The notes beneath the pieces were generated by a model. The model had not been told where the DNA came from and did not search any database. It saw only the letters and a program-made list of their open reading frames with translations. Below are positions 49,801 through 60,893 of a stretch of DNA of 64,000 nucleotides, one piece after another (the stretch's first letter is position 1; every line of letters begins with the position of its first letter). The translations under genes and the position numbers were made by a program. This stretch comes from Lomentospora prolificans (taxonomy: Eukaryota > Ascomycota > Sordariomycetes > Microascales > Microascaceae). The stretch is taken from contig JARFXM010000009.1 of assembly GCA_029532625.1 (NCBI GenBank), forward strand, positions 1,054,001 through 1,118,000, in the 5' to 3' direction.

Positions 49801-50555
49801 ACTGGTACTTGGCCTTGACGCTCTTGGCGGCGACCTTGCTCTTCTGAGCCTTGAACTTTGTCGGGTCCTCCTTGGCAGCGGGGGTAGCGGCCTTGGGGGC
49901 CTCGACCTGCTCGGCCTCCTCCTTATAACCCTCGAAATCGCGGCCGAACATCTCAATCTCTTTAGTGAGTTTATCGGCGCAGGCCTTGATAGGCATACCG
50001 GTGCAGTGGAAGCCCATAGGGAACAAGGCATTCTTGCCCTGGAGACGGGCTACACCGGCCTGAAACTCGACCTTGGAGATGGAGAAAGAGTGACCGGCAT
50101 GGAGAGCGCCGTTCTAGGGGCCATGTCAGCACTCCTGAAGAATCATTATTCCAAATTTCCTCCGCATATCATACCATGTAAGGGTAGGCAATGTTTCCGT
50201 GCCATCGTGGGAACTTTTCGCGAAGATCGGCGCCGGAAATGGACTCGAGGGGAATGTCGTCAATTGAGGGCGGATTCGCCTCAAACACGCCGTCGGCCTC
50301 CCATTTCTACAAGTCGTCAGTCCCGTCCCGCCTCCTAATAATGCAACCGTTGGGCGCACTTACAGCCTGGCATTCGCGCTCCCATGCGGTGAGAGCGTCA
50401 CGCTTCTCGGTCTATGGCGGGGCACAAGAAAAGTCAGCGGGGTACTTCCTGGACCAGGGTTGGTTCTTAAGTGCAAGTGGTGGAATTCTGAAAATTGACT
50501 GGGAGAGTTTCCTTACGCCCTTGAGCTCTTTGACCTTCGAACTCTGGCCTTCCAT
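46832..50555 (-). CDS. leucyl-tRNA synthetase, cytosolic
   Basis: Attaches leucine to cytosolic tRNA-Leu. Seven exons join in phase: 50517-50555, 50364-50411, 50175-50306, 49484-50113, 48383-49426, 48096-48329 and 46832-48046, giving 1113 residues. The class I signature appears as NGALHAGHSFSISK (HxGH) and the second as GEKMSKSTG (KMSKS). The editing domain contains LRPETMYGQT. Length and the archaeal/eukaryotic-type insertions fit the cytosolic enzyme rather than the mitochondrial one. Two very short first exons (39 and 48 nt) encode the N-terminus. The intron before exon 7 is only 49 bp. In Neurospora the cytosolic gene is leu-6 by my recollection, so I leave the symbol blank. Confidence 0.95.
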
Positions 50556-51109
50556 TTTGTAAATCAAGGCACGTTACTGAGGATGTTGCCAGTGGGAAGG
50601 GGAAATTTTGTGTTAGAGACCCAGCAGGTGTGGTGAAACTCGTAGCCCAAAATGGGTCTCTTAGATTTTCGGCCAGGCGACGCCACACTTTGCCGGGTGC
50701 TGGAAGAGGCAGAGAATTTCTGGAAAGAGAGGAAGAAGGGGGGGGGGGGTACCTTGATGAGTCAGAGGTGAACAAGTCGAGTCAGAGGCTCCTGCAGCAC
50801 ATATCTACCTCTGCGGGTATATCTGAAGAGAAGTTCTAGAATCGAAGGCGCCGAGCCTACATGTAAGCAGCGTCCATACTAGTAGTGCTTTGCCACAGCG
50901 CTGGTGTGGCTAAAGCACTTGTGCCAGATTACGTCGTGCACCTCGAATAATCAGAGGTCGCGATTGCTCAACGAAGGCGATAGACATCCCGCCTTCAAAG
51001 GTCAACTCTACGACAGTGCAAAGGGCGGACTGCATCGAGTCGCGATCGCAAGTAGATGGTCTTAAGCTCTCTACCCAGTTTCTAGGCCCCGCGCCTAATC
51101 ACCTTCACC
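50556..51109. promoter_or_regulatory. divergent upstream region, LeuRS and AP-3 sigma
   Basis: Both genes start outward from this gap. A run of about 10 G lies near 50739-50749. No gene is supported. Confidence 0.45.
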
Positions 51110-51734
51110 ATGATCAACGCCTTCCTCGTCTTCAATGGCTCCGGCCAGCCCCGCCTAACCAAGTTCTACACCCAGCTCGCAAGTCGTCGCCTAACCCCGC
51201 GATCCCGCGTCGCAAAAAGCTAACACAACCCAACAGGAAACGAGCATGCAGCAACGCCTAATCTCCGAAATCTTCACCCTGGTATCCAACCGTCCTGTCG
51301 GCGCCTGCAACTTCCTCCCCCTCCCCCCACTCCTCGCTGCCTCCGGTACCTCGACCACCTCCTCCGAGGAGCAGAACGACGTCCCCTCGCTCGTGACTTA
51401 CCGAAACTACGCCACCCTCTTCTTCATCATAATATCCACTTCTACAGAGTCCCCACTGGCGCTCATCGATCTTATACAAGTCTACGTCGAGGCCCTTGAC
51501 CGGCTATTCGAGAACGTCTGCGAGCTTGACCTCATCTTCAACTTTGAGACGTTACATGCAGCGCTGAGCGAGATGATTGTCGGCGGGGTGGTGGTGGAGA
51601 CGAATCTAGACCGTATCGTCGCGGGGGTTAGAGCGCAAGGCACAGTCGCCAAGAGGCCTGTCAACGAGAGTAGGAGTGCTGGCTTAGGTGCCGGTTTGAG
51701 CATGGGGAGCAACTTCGGTTGGCCCGCGAGGTAG
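51110..51734 (+). CDS. aps3: AP-3 adaptor complex sigma subunit
   Basis: Small subunit of the AP-3 coat that carries cargo from the Golgi to the vacuole without passing through late endosomes. Exons 51110-51178 and 51237-51734 join in phase 0, giving 188 residues. The longin-type chain reads MINAFLVFNGSGQPRLTKFY and ETSMQQRLISEIF. The diagnostic DLIQVYVEALDRLFENVCEL block matches AP-3 rather than AP-1 or AP-2 sigma (VCNFL-type ACNFLPL and ETNLDRIV also fit). The first intron appears to use a GC donor (CTC|GCAAGT). The chain ends with a Gly/Ser-rich tail. Confidence 0.92.
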
Positions 51735-52091
51735 CACCCGAGAGGTCATGTTTCGAAGAGATGCCCTTGCGAGAATGGTGGGCAAAACTTGAGATGAGAT
51801 TTCCCGGTATTTTATACACTATCCTTAGATCAATACCAGCCTATTTTCGCTTCTCCGAGAAATCCCTAGTAAACCAAGACTGAAACTCCAGATGATGCAA
51901 TATTCAGAACCCCCCTATCGTAACAATGCACTTCTACAACACCATGCATTTGCCTCTATCACCTCGGCCTGTCGGGCCTCTTGTTCGCCATCTCGGGTAG
52001 ATTCGCGCTCGAAGCGTCGCCATACCGATTCGACTCGTCAAAGATGCCCCAGATCGTGCCAACGCTCTTCCTGATCTATTTGTCACCAACA
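51735..52091. other. convergent 3' region, aps3 and the small membrane protein
   Basis: A 357-bp gap between convergent stops. It holds the two 3' UTRs; no gene is seen. Confidence 0.45.
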
Positions 52092-52534
52092 TTAGCTGCT
52101 CGCTCGGGGATACCAAACACGCGCCTGCATCGAACGCACCTCTTCGTTAGGAACATATTTCTTTCCATGGAACTCCAGCTCCGCGTAGAAGAACAGCCAC
52201 GAAAGTACGCCTAAGTAAAAGGAGACTTTTGGTAAGCATCATTGCCAGTTTGCGACAAGTGGAAAGGAAAAAGGCCTTTGCGACCCGAGAAAGGCTACCT
52301 ACCGACGGTAGTCGCCAGCTGTGCCAGCTTCACACCCTTATCCCATTTCGGGCGCCTTGATGCCAGGATAACCCTCCTTTTATACTTCTTCTCGAACCGC
52401 AATTGCTCCTGCCATGAAAGTTGCTGGTAGTCAGGCGGCCAGACCTTCTTCGTTTGGTAGGGGTTCGTATAGATGGTCAACGGCGGCCTTTCGGTGGCCG
52501 CGGAGGCGCTCCGCCTTACGAGGGTCCGTAACAT
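52092..52534 (-). CDS. small predicted mitochondrial single-pass membrane protein
   Basis: I do not recognise a named family. Exons 52303-52534 and 52092-52210 join in phase 1, giving 116 residues. The N-terminus MLRTLVRRSASAATERPP is basic and acid-free like a presequence. A conserved-looking, charged block KKVWPPDYQQLSWQEQLRFE and KKYKRRV follows. After the junction one hydrophobic segment (VGVLSWLFFYAELEF) is seen, then a soluble tail. The pattern recalls small fungal inner-membrane proteins, but I cannot tie it to a complex. It shares a 447-bp divergent promoter region with frataxin. Confidence 0.75.
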
Positions 52535-52981
52535 GGTGGCGGAATGCGCGGAATTGAGGCCCGAGCAAATTCAATCCAGAAGGAATTCCTTTTGCGGCGT
52601 GGAATAGGATTTGACTTCAGACGGTTGTGGTTCAAGGTCAAAAAGTGCTTGGTAGGTAGTTCTAAACCCGTCGGGAATAATTCTTGAAGTCAAAGACGCT
52701 CGGGCCACTCCGGATGCAACCGAATTCAATCGCGTCAACCAGGCGGAAAAAAGGAACCTGTGCAGCTTCGATACGTACTCTTTTCCGGCAAGAGCATCTA
52801 AATCCAGAGCTCCGTGACGTGATTGCGATTTTACACTTCCTTCTGCCGGATCCTCGGAGCTGGCGAATATTCCTTGCACCTCCGCCTTTCTAATTACTCA
52901 TTCCACAATCTTAGAAGCCGCCAAATCGCATCTCCCGAGTTCTTACAACCGCATCAAGCCGAGACTGCCAGAACCCTCACC
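52535..52981. promoter_or_regulatory. bidirectional promoter region, small membrane protein and frataxin
   Basis: Only 447 bp separate the two divergent start codons, so control elements are probably shared. No gene is seen in it. Confidence 0.55.
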
Positions 52982-53623
52982 ATGCAACCGACGACAGTCC
53001 TCCGGGTCGCATCCCGCCGTATCCTTCGAGTCCCCCGAACTCTCTCCCTCTGCCAAACTCCTCTCGCTCTCTCTTCCACCAGATGCACCTTTGCGGCTCC
53101 TACGCTGAAATCCTCACCGCCCCGCCAGCCATTCTCCCACCGCGCGCCCGCCCTCTCGGCGAATTCTTCCTCCAACGGCGGCGCCTTGAAGTACAAGATC
53201 GTTGACCTCGCTGAAAGGGAGTACCACGAGTTATCGGACGAATACCTCGAGCTTTTACTCGCCAAGTACGAGGATCTTCAGGAGGAGCGGGACGAGGTGG
53301 ATGTCGAGTTTGCCGTATGATATACCCCGGCCGCCTCTAGTGTACTGAAGTTAGCGTTGCTAACAATTTTCTAGGCCGGTGTAATGACGATTTTTATCCC
53401 TATGGCCGGCACGTACGTGATAAACAAGCAACCTCCAAACAAGCAGATTTGGCTCTCTTCGCCCATTTCCGGCCCCAAGCGCTACGACTATGTAGAGATC
53501 ACTGATTCCAAGTCGGGAACCAAAACTTACGATTGGCTCTACCTCAGGGACAATTCATCCCTGCATGACCTTCTCTTGGAGGAAACGTCAGTAGATCTAG
53601 GCAAGCCTAAGTCGATGAGTTGA
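52982..53623 (+). CDS. yfh1: frataxin (Yfh1), mitochondrial iron-sulfur cluster assembly
   Basis: Matrix protein that stimulates iron-sulfur cluster synthesis by the Nfs1-Isu1 complex. Exons 52982-53314 and 53375-53623 join in phase 0, giving 193 residues. A long Arg/Ser-rich presequence spans about residues 1-70. The acidic iron-binding ridge lies in DEYLELLLAKYEDLQEERDE, joined by DVEFA to AGVMTIFIPMAGTYVINKQ. The signature NKQPPNKQIWLSSPISGPKR follows. The read-through of the intron hits an immediate TGA, supporting splicing. Confidence 0.96.
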
Positions 53624-54071
53624 TGGGTAGAGTGGAGTTGTATTACTAGAACTAAGGATAGACGGCGTTGAGACGACTCAAACCACCATGTATGATAATG
53701 ACAGGGATGAAGGAATTGCATCCAGCAGAAGTCGCGGGATTGGCATGCCAGCTCTGCCTAATGAATACGTTTCCACACACCACCGGTACACCTTAAAGAA
53801 CTGTTAGTACATACAATGAGCGTGGCCCGTGGAGGCCCCTCTCGGCTACGTCAAGCCCTCAGTACTCTTGTATTCGAATCCTAGAGAGTTAGGTCCTTCT
53901 CAGGTGCCAAAACCGTCCGACGAATTTAGCCCTATTCCATCCATAGCCACAAGACGTTGGCGAAAGTTGGAGGGCAAAAGCACATCAATTATTGAAGTGT
54001 GGGAGGTCCTTGCCATAGCTCCCCATCTCCGTAGTCACACTACAACGCCGGGGTGGTGTCTGCGCCCGCTA
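53624..54071. other. convergent 3' region, frataxin and the exonuclease-like gene
   Basis: A gap of about 450 bp between convergent stops. No gene is supported. Confidence 0.4.
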
Positions 54072-56801
54072 TCAAGCCGGTAACATCGGGGGTTGGTTCG
54101 TTAGTTGTGGCGGTTCGATTTCCCTCCCTAGTCCTGCTTGCATTAGCAGGAACTGTGTTAGCCGTAAGGGCAACGGCGTTAGAGGTACCAACATCCTGGC
54201 ATAGGTTCGCAGTGGAACCGTCATCCGCAAGTAGCTTCCCGGGTAGGGCCGTTCCGGCTCACGATGCTCCCCGTTGTCACCAAGATCCACCGCGACAAAC
54301 CACATAGAAATTTCTCTTGGGCCCTGCTCCGCTTTCGTCTTGGTGATGGTATTGCCTGTCAAGTTGCTTTGATGGCCGCTCTCCGGCCGGCTGCTAGAGC
54401 TCGGCTTAGCATGGCCGAACAGATTAGTTTCCATTTCACGGATTGTCACCTTTGGCTGGTTCGGGCCCGGACTACCAAAGGCAGAGGCACCCTTATACCT
54501 CCGGGTCCAATCACTTGTGGATTGGCCGGCTTCCTTACGCAGGGGGTTTCCTCGCCTGTCGGTAGTCATGATCTCAACAGGAGCATCATGAATCATGGGA
54601 TAGCCGTACTGCTCCATACTCTTCACAGACTCGAGAACCTTGGACATTTTAGGAACCTTCGTCATTCGTTTCTGCAGTTTGTTTTGCCTTCGAAGTTTAG
54701 CCGTCAGGCCCAGTTGTCCTAGGGCGTGGGGCTTTGTGTGTTTTCTCTTCTTCGCAACCGCGTGCAACTCATTCAGATCGGTGACTGCGGCACCTGCGGC
54801 TACGATCCAAACTGAGGCAATAGCATTAGTTTCGCATACTGCGTGTTTGGGAGGCGAGACATCAAACAAGGTTCCAGCGGCGTTCACATGAGTAGCGTGC
54901 CGTCTGCTAGATTGGGATGGCAGATATGTGAATACGTCCAAGCAGTCACGGCGCTGGCGCGGGGCCGCCCCGTTACCGGACTTGCCTTCAAGGACTTCTG
55001 ACAACTGACCAAGGCGTCGTTCTTCGAACAGCATGGGCTGCTGGCGGCCATCCGATCTCTCTGTTGAAGAGTGGAACCTCTGCACCGTCTGCAACTTGGA
55101 ACACTGGGCTGGAGAAGTAATCCAGTCATTTGTAGACTGGGAGCGAGGCTTGGCTGAGGGCCGCTCCTTTAAATGGACAGAGAACTTGTTCTCTCTGGTA
55201 TATACTGTTGCGAGGGTGCCAAGGCCTCGACTTTGAGATGTCGCTTTCAGAGCCCTTGATGAATCCTCCTAAAGGTCATCTTTAAGGATCTTTGAAAGAC
55301 CATCCTCATTCTTCACCTCCGGATGTTTGGGGTGATATGGGATTGACGATTCAACAGTGTTACCTCTTTCCAACCCACTCACACCTGCGCCCGGGTGTCG
55401 GCCTATGCCTATGCCGCCTTGATGGTAGTCTCCAAGGGCGCGACCTTCCGAGGAAGATAAAATTTCGCCAGGCTCAGGATCTACTTCCATAAAAGGGTCA
55501 TTGGCTCTCTGGCCGGAAGTAGTGTCACACGAACCGGTTAGAATCAACCTATTCTCTTCCTCCTTGTCGCCATTGTTGATTTGAGCCGTGAAAGGACCAT
55601 CTATACCCGTCATCAAGGTAAGAGTAGCGTGACTCGCAACACGCTCGTAGCGCAACGATTCATCTTTGGAAGGAGGGCGTAGGTCGACATAGAAGCTCCC
55701 TGTACACTGGCTATTTACCTGAACATGACGGTCATCTAGTGTCGACTTCAACTTTTCGACAGAATTCTGAGCTGCAGTTTTTAGAGCCAGTCGTATGCTC
55801 CTGCGAAGTAAGGGTGATGCCTTGGCCTTCAAACGCAGCTTTGGTACAAGTGGCCCACTAATTTTTGAACGAGCCTTGGTGCTCTGTTGCCGAAGCTTAG
55901 AGGATTGCGCGCTGATCCCGCCCCTTCCGGGCTGGGCGACGTGCTTCTTCCCTGGGTACGGCTGTACGGTGTTCGTCAGGGAAGCACTCGCTTGGAATTC
56001 AGCGTTGTGATCATGGCGACCAATATCGCACACAGCTTGCCGAACTACAGACCAAGCGAACCCCGACTGATCAACTGATGATGTCCTAGGAGTTACGTTC
56101 AAGGCGACCATCACAAGAAGAACCTTTAGGGTATAGAAGGCGTCGTATCCAGCCAGGTGCAACTGTGAAGGGTAATGCGGAACCCCGAAGAAGGTAAGCA
56201 GCCCCTTCAGTGGCGGACAGCTCGCGTACTTTTCTGGATAAAGATGGCAGGCCAGAGTGCCCGTGTCCACGGTCCAGAGGGGCTGGTTTTTGATTCTGCA
56301 GTCATTCCAAACTGCGTAGTCATTAAATCCAGAGTGGGTGATCAAAATGAATGCTCGGCCTCCTAGGATACCGTGAAGACGATCAGTAAACGACGATAAC
56401 TCATGCTTCTCTCGGCCGTAGAAAAAGCGGACGCCCCTATCTAGAAAGCGGCGGTTCTCTTCGTTGGCCTCACCAACTGCGAAGTGATGGGTATCGATCT
56501 TGGGAAGGCCTGGCGGTTTCTGGCCAGGATTTATCATTGGAGCGGACAGATCCTGCACATATGCGCATACAGCGCGTAAGTCTAGAACCGACACGCCACA
56601 ATTAAACGTGAATCCCAGCTCGCTCCTTTTCTTTGTACGGTCTGTTCGAGCCTCGATATCGAGGCTGACAAATAGAAGGTCTTTGATGCCTGGGCTAAGC
56701 CACGCCTTATCGACATTTTCGGGCAAGGTCCCGTCTGGATGAAAAAGGCCTAGGGAACCCTGAAGAAGTGCGAGACGCGCTCGCTCTCTATTTGGACTCA
56801 T
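54072..56801 (-). CDS. DEDD exonuclease-like protein with long disordered C-terminus
   Basis: The N-terminal 250 residues resemble the Gfd2/YDR514C-type exonuclease fold. A D-x-E (LFVSLDIEA), ITHSGFNDYAVW, and an LHLAGYDAFYTLK segment fit DEDDh catalytic motifs. The following roughly 640 residues are Lys/Ser/Pro-rich and probably disordered. Read directly, the frame stops at a TAG (55269-55271), but the same frame stays open for another 400 codons. A 48-bp GT-AG segment (55269-55316) whose 3' AG is that TAG would remove it and join exons 55317-56801 and 54072-55268, giving about 893 residues. I favour one gene. Two genes, or further introns near the C-terminus, are possible. Substrate and activity are unknown. 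Confidence 0.65.
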
Positions 56802-57919
56802 CGCGCGCGAGGGTTACGGTAAAACGTTTTCAGTGCCAACACGCGGCTTTCTTCCAGAAATTGGAGATGAGGATAGGGTTGCCTACCGAAAGCGGTCGGC
56901 TGATTCTGGTGTCTGAATGCCGTGAGACTTCCAAACGCCCTTTCCAGGAGCTTGATTATCTAGACCTGTGTAGTGAGTGACGACGACTGCAAGATATTGG
57001 AGATGGCGACAAGGAATAGTTTATTTACACGGAAGAGCAAAGGAGAAAAGAAATATCCCCCTGACTTCGAGTAAATAGACCAGCTGCATCGTGTCGAATA
57101 GTACCAAGACTTGATGCTTGCACCTTCCGGCTGCCAAGACATGGGCAGCGCTGTCGTGCATAAAAATAACATCAAGGAAGGCACATTCCTCGAACACAGC
57201 ATGACAAACGCTCGGCCAGACTCAGTGAGAACCATTTCCTTTGGGCCGGAGAGTGGTGCGACTGGTCCAGGTCAACTCCTATGAATTGAGGTGGGCTGAG
57301 CTTTTGCCCCATGATTGCCTACAGGAAAGCGATGGAAATATACCTGCGTGCGCATATTGGTTGGAACATAAATCGTTCCCATACCTTCTAAGCTGAGGCT
57401 GCTTGTCATTCTCTGGTCTATCCACAGTCCTCAAAGTCCTGTTCATGAAGGTTGACATAATAGTTCGTCTCCGATGTCAACTTGCCTTAACTTGAGGCGA
57501 TACATTTCCGAATATTCGCCAAAAGTTGGACTCGTACAGGGAAGGGCGTCCCATTGAGCCTCGAAGCTCAAGTTGGAATCCCAAGGCCGGAATGTTAGCT
57601 CATCTGAGTAATCAACGATCCGTGGTAGCTGTAGCTCAATGCTGAAGCGGCAGAATTCTATTAACAAGCTCCCACAACAGGAAGGCGGTAAAAATCCATC
57701 TCTAACCCGAGGCTTTACCGAACAGCCAAGCCTTTCCGAATTGGCAAACCTCAGACCACTCAGTTCCAATTCAACCTCAAAATCAGCAACCATCGTCATC
57801 TCCACTCCTTTCTCCCAAGCCAAAAGGTAACGGCCCTCGATCGCGAAATTCTCAATCAATTCGACTCTAGTTTCTAACGCGAGTCAAGTTTCAATAGCTT
57901 TCGTCCCCATCTCGCAATC
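56802..57919. promoter_or_regulatory. divergent upstream region, exonuclease-like gene and Cox8
   Basis: It holds two promoters by position. A minus-strand ORF at 57443-57859 begins with TTG, shows no domain and overlaps the likely Cox8 leader. No gene is supported. Confidence 0.4.
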
Positions 57920-58243
57920 ATGTACGCCAACGCCACCCGCGCCGTCGCCCGCCCCTTCGCCCGCAGGGCCTTCTCTACCACCCGGGGCCAGTTCTCCTCG
58001 CCCTACCACTACCCTGAGGGCCCTCGAAGCAACTTCCCCTTCAACACCAAGTCAAAGTTCTTCCCTATCGGCTACTGGACCTTCATGGCCGTTGGCTTTG
58101 GTACTCCCTTCGCCATCTCCGGTACGTTAGCGAGCTTTTTACTTGTTCTTGGGCCGCGCATTCGGATCGTCGGCAGTGCGGAAGAGGATGTGACATACTG
58201 ACGTTTATTCGTAGTCTGGCAAACCTACAAGCCCAAGGCTTAA
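57920..58243 (+). CDS. cox8: cytochrome c oxidase small subunit Cox8 (COX7c)
   Basis: Small single-pass subunit of respiratory complex IV in the inner mitochondrial membrane. Exons 57920-58121 and 58215-58243 join in phase 1, giving 76 residues. An Ala/Arg-rich presequence (MYANATRAVARPFARRAF) is followed by the family block SKFFPIGYWTFMAVGFGTPF. The last exon adds only VWQTYKPKA, with the first residue split by the intron. The match to COX7c-type sequences is strong for so short a protein. Confidence 0.93.
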
Positions 58244-58673
58244 GCGCTTCTTTGCCGCTTGCTTGGGTGCCAATGGCTTGTTCTTGAGCTTCCCGTGTTA
58301 GGATCGGATCGGGGACCTTGAGATGAGCGCTATTTAGATGTGGGATAGAGTGTTTGCGAATTCGATGGTGAAAACGTGTACATAAAATAAAACTGAATAG
58401 ACACCGTTTTCCTTTTGTCTCCATCTTGTTTCTTCTGTGGGTGTACAATATGTCCCTACCCTTGATCAATATCGCGTGATATCGATGTGAAGCTAGGATA
58501 CGGGGTGTGGAATTGGGGGTATCACAACTGTCTGACAGAATCAACTACCCGAAACATTTCGAAGAAATAGGTTTTAGTAAAGATAGGAGAAAACGGGTAT
58601 TGTACATTATATACTCTAGTATAACCCATCCTTATATGCCGCCTCTATTGTTTGTGGCAACCGCATTATATCC
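58244..58673. other. convergent 3' region, cox8 and the PPR gene
   Basis: Two 3' UTRs meet here; AATAAA-like ACATAAAATAAAA lies near 58379 on the plus strand. No gene is seen. Confidence 0.45.
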
Positions 58674-60488
58674 TTACGGTACCGACCTTTTATACACCGA
58701 TAAATCTTTATCGCTCAATAAATCACAAAGAAAGTCTTCCATAAACCCTTCCTGGGACTCCGTAAGACACATGCGCTCTAGCAGAAGGTCGTACGTATCC
58801 TTGGTCGCTTCCGGCGTGGTGCATTTCTTAAACGCCCGGAGTATCCACATGGCTAACCACATCTCAATTTGAAGGTCCTTGACTCCCTCATCCAGAGCAT
58901 CGAGTAGCGCAGTAAGTACGCTGCGAAGCCGCTGTTCGCTCCACGTGGCGCCCGAGAAGCCTCCGTGAACGGCAAAGCCCTTGAAGAGCGCGAGGAAGAT
59001 GGAGTCGTGCAGAGGCACCTGGAACCACTTCATCTCGTCTAGGTATTGAGCCACCTTGGCGAGGTTCCCAGTCTTTAGGGCGAAATGGTTCACGAGGATG
59101 CGGTAGGTCTGTAGGTCAGGAGAGAGCGGTGCGAGTTTTTGAAATTTGCGCCTCAGAGACGGGTGGCTTCTGCCAACCTTTCCAAGGAGCAGGAGGACCT
59201 TGGTCACCACCTTGTTGGGGATATAGTCTCGCTGGGGAGGATTGGGAAGACCCTCCCCTTCACGACCCGCCTTCATCCTCTCGTAGACCTCCTCGGCGGC
59301 GGACTCCTCTCCCGATTTTAATAGGCCAGATATGACGCAATTTAGGACAACTGTGTCTATCACCTCACCGGCATTGACCATTTCGCGGTACGCCGCCCGG
59401 ACACCGTCGCCATCCATTTTCAGACCAAAGTAGTGGATGAGACTGACATGGTGGTAGCGGTTGAATTTGATCTGCCGGGCATCCATTTCCTTGTAAATCA
59501 TCTCAGCTAAAGCAAAGTTGCCCGACTTGGAAGCCACATCAAAAAGAATGTTAAATGTGACTTCGTTACCCTTGATGCCACCGTTTCGTTCCATCTCGCT
59601 CCACAACTTGAGTGTAGTTTCTGCCTCGGCTTCAGTTGTCCTCCGGACGTATCTACTCGCGAAAGCCATCGCGTAGTTCCATTCAGGGAGCCTCAGAGCA
59701 AGGCCGCAGTTTTTTACGTCCGAGATGGCTGCAAAGTACCTCAGCATCGATTTCGAATCCCTCCGTTCCGGTGTTCCTAGGGCGCGTAGTAATAAGCGCC
59801 GTACGGGGGCTGAAATGTGAAGCATTCGGGGCTCAGGTACTTTGAGGTACTGTCGATACACTGTGTCGAGACTCACTCGGTGTGGGTTACGTAGCCGGTT
59901 ACGGATGAGCCACAAAAGCTGATCGGATATCTGCTCAACTTGTTTGTTTCCTTCAACTGCTTGCTCTCGACTCGGGTAATGGCTATCTTCTTCTCGATCG
60001 GAAACCCTGAGGTGTGGTCCGTCTGGTTGGGGATAGCGTCGTAGGTAAGGGTCTTGGTGAAACTGAATGTACTCTTCCACGGGGCCAACATTTTGCTGGT
60101 CGACGAGAGATAGGAGCTCGTCTTTCGTGAATTGGTGGGCGGTAAAGTCTATTGGTGGCGAGGGCGGGACGACTTGGATGGCAGCCGCGCTTGCTGGGGA
60201 TCGATGACGAGCCGAGCTGCAAATTCCTCGCTGGGTCGAAGGAAGGTTCTCGGGAGCGAATAGGGGGGATAGGAAGGTCGATCGAAGCCACGCGGTTGTT
60301 TTAGCACAGGTATCCCGATGGCGGGGATGCACGAGTCTGCGTGGAGCTGCATCGTGTGTTGTCTGGCAGTTTCGCGAGGAATTGTCGCGACGCTGCTGGA
60401 CACTTCTGCTGGACGAGGAGACGACCGCGGGTCGAGCGGAAAGGATGGCGACACATATCGACCCATCGAGACGGCTAGGGACTCTCAT
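58674..60488 (-). CDS. mitochondrial pentatricopeptide repeat (PPR) protein
   Basis: An intronless ORF of 604 residues. PPR proteins bind organellar RNA and control its stability, processing or translation. The first 90 residues are Arg/Ser-rich and low in acids, compatible with mitochondrial import. Repeat-like helical pairs are visible from about residue 300, such as NEVTFNILFDVASKSGNFAL, IDTVVLNCVISGLLKSGEES and LQTYRILVNHFALKTGNLAK. It starts at an ATG 405 bp from the divergent start of the mitoribosomal gene. I cannot name a specific target or ortholog. Confidence 0.85.
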   Translation of the reverse strand: MRVPSRLDGSICVAILSARPAVVSSSSRSVQQRRDNSSRNCQTTHDAAPRRLVHPRHRDTCAKTTAWLRSTFLSPLFAPENLPSTQRGICSSARHRSPASAAAIQVVPPSPPIDFTAHQFTKDELLSLVDQQNVGPVEEYIQFHQDPYLRRYPQPDGPHLRVSDREEDSHYPSREQAVEGNKQVEQISDQLLWLIRNRLRNPHRVSLDTVYRQYLKVPEPRMLHISAPVRRLLLRALGTPERRDSKSMLRYFAAISDVKNCGLALRLPEWNYAMAFASRYVRRTTEAEAETTLKLWSEMERNGGIKGNEVTFNILFDVASKSGNFALAEMIYKEMDARQIKFNRYHHVSLIHYFGLKMDGDGVRAAYREMVNAGEVIDTVVLNCVISGLLKSGEESAAEEVYERMKAGREGEGLPNPPQRDYIPNKVVTKVLLLLGKVGRSHPSLRRKFQKLAPLSPDLQTYRILVNHFALKTGNLAKVAQYLDEMKWFQVPLHDSIFLALFKGFAVHGGFSGATWSEQRLRSVLTALLDALDEGVKDLQIEMWLAMWILRAFKKCTTPEATKDTYDLLLERMCLTESQEGFMEDFLCDLLSDKDLSVYKRSVP

Positions 60489-60893
60489 GAGCTCGGCAAC
60501 ATGTTTGTGAAGATGTTATCCACGTTAGGGGAAGGAAAAGAAACGGCGAGGTCGAATGGCGAGGGTAAAATGTAGTTGACACAGACGCTTGCCGGAAAGC
60601 GATGAGGTTCACAATTGCTAAGAATCTTTTTTTCACTGTCCTGCTGGTAATACGTAGCTGGGATAATTAACGGGTGGGGTGGGCGCAGTATTCGCTTGTA
60701 TTCGGCTAATTCTCGGAAGCACCTTGGAACTTCACCAAGTTTTTTGACATCGGCTCAAGATCTCGGACGAGCTCACCAGCATACCACAAAAAGGTCGAGA
60801 AACCGCGCCGGATCGACTCGAATCCCTCCAAATCTTTTATCAATTGGTGTCGCTGAGCTCCATTCGGCTGGAGCAGTCACGCGTTTGCCAATA
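60489..60893. promoter_or_regulatory. bidirectional promoter region, PPR and mS23
   Basis: This 405-bp gap separates two divergent mitochondrial genes and probably serves both. No gene is seen. Confidence 0.5.

Noticed and set aside
49466..50338. 290-codon plus-strand ORF
   Set aside because: Antisense to LeuRS exons 3 and 4.
57443..57859. 138-codon minus-strand ORF
   Set aside because: It begins with TTG, has no domain and runs across the likely Cox8 promoter and leader.
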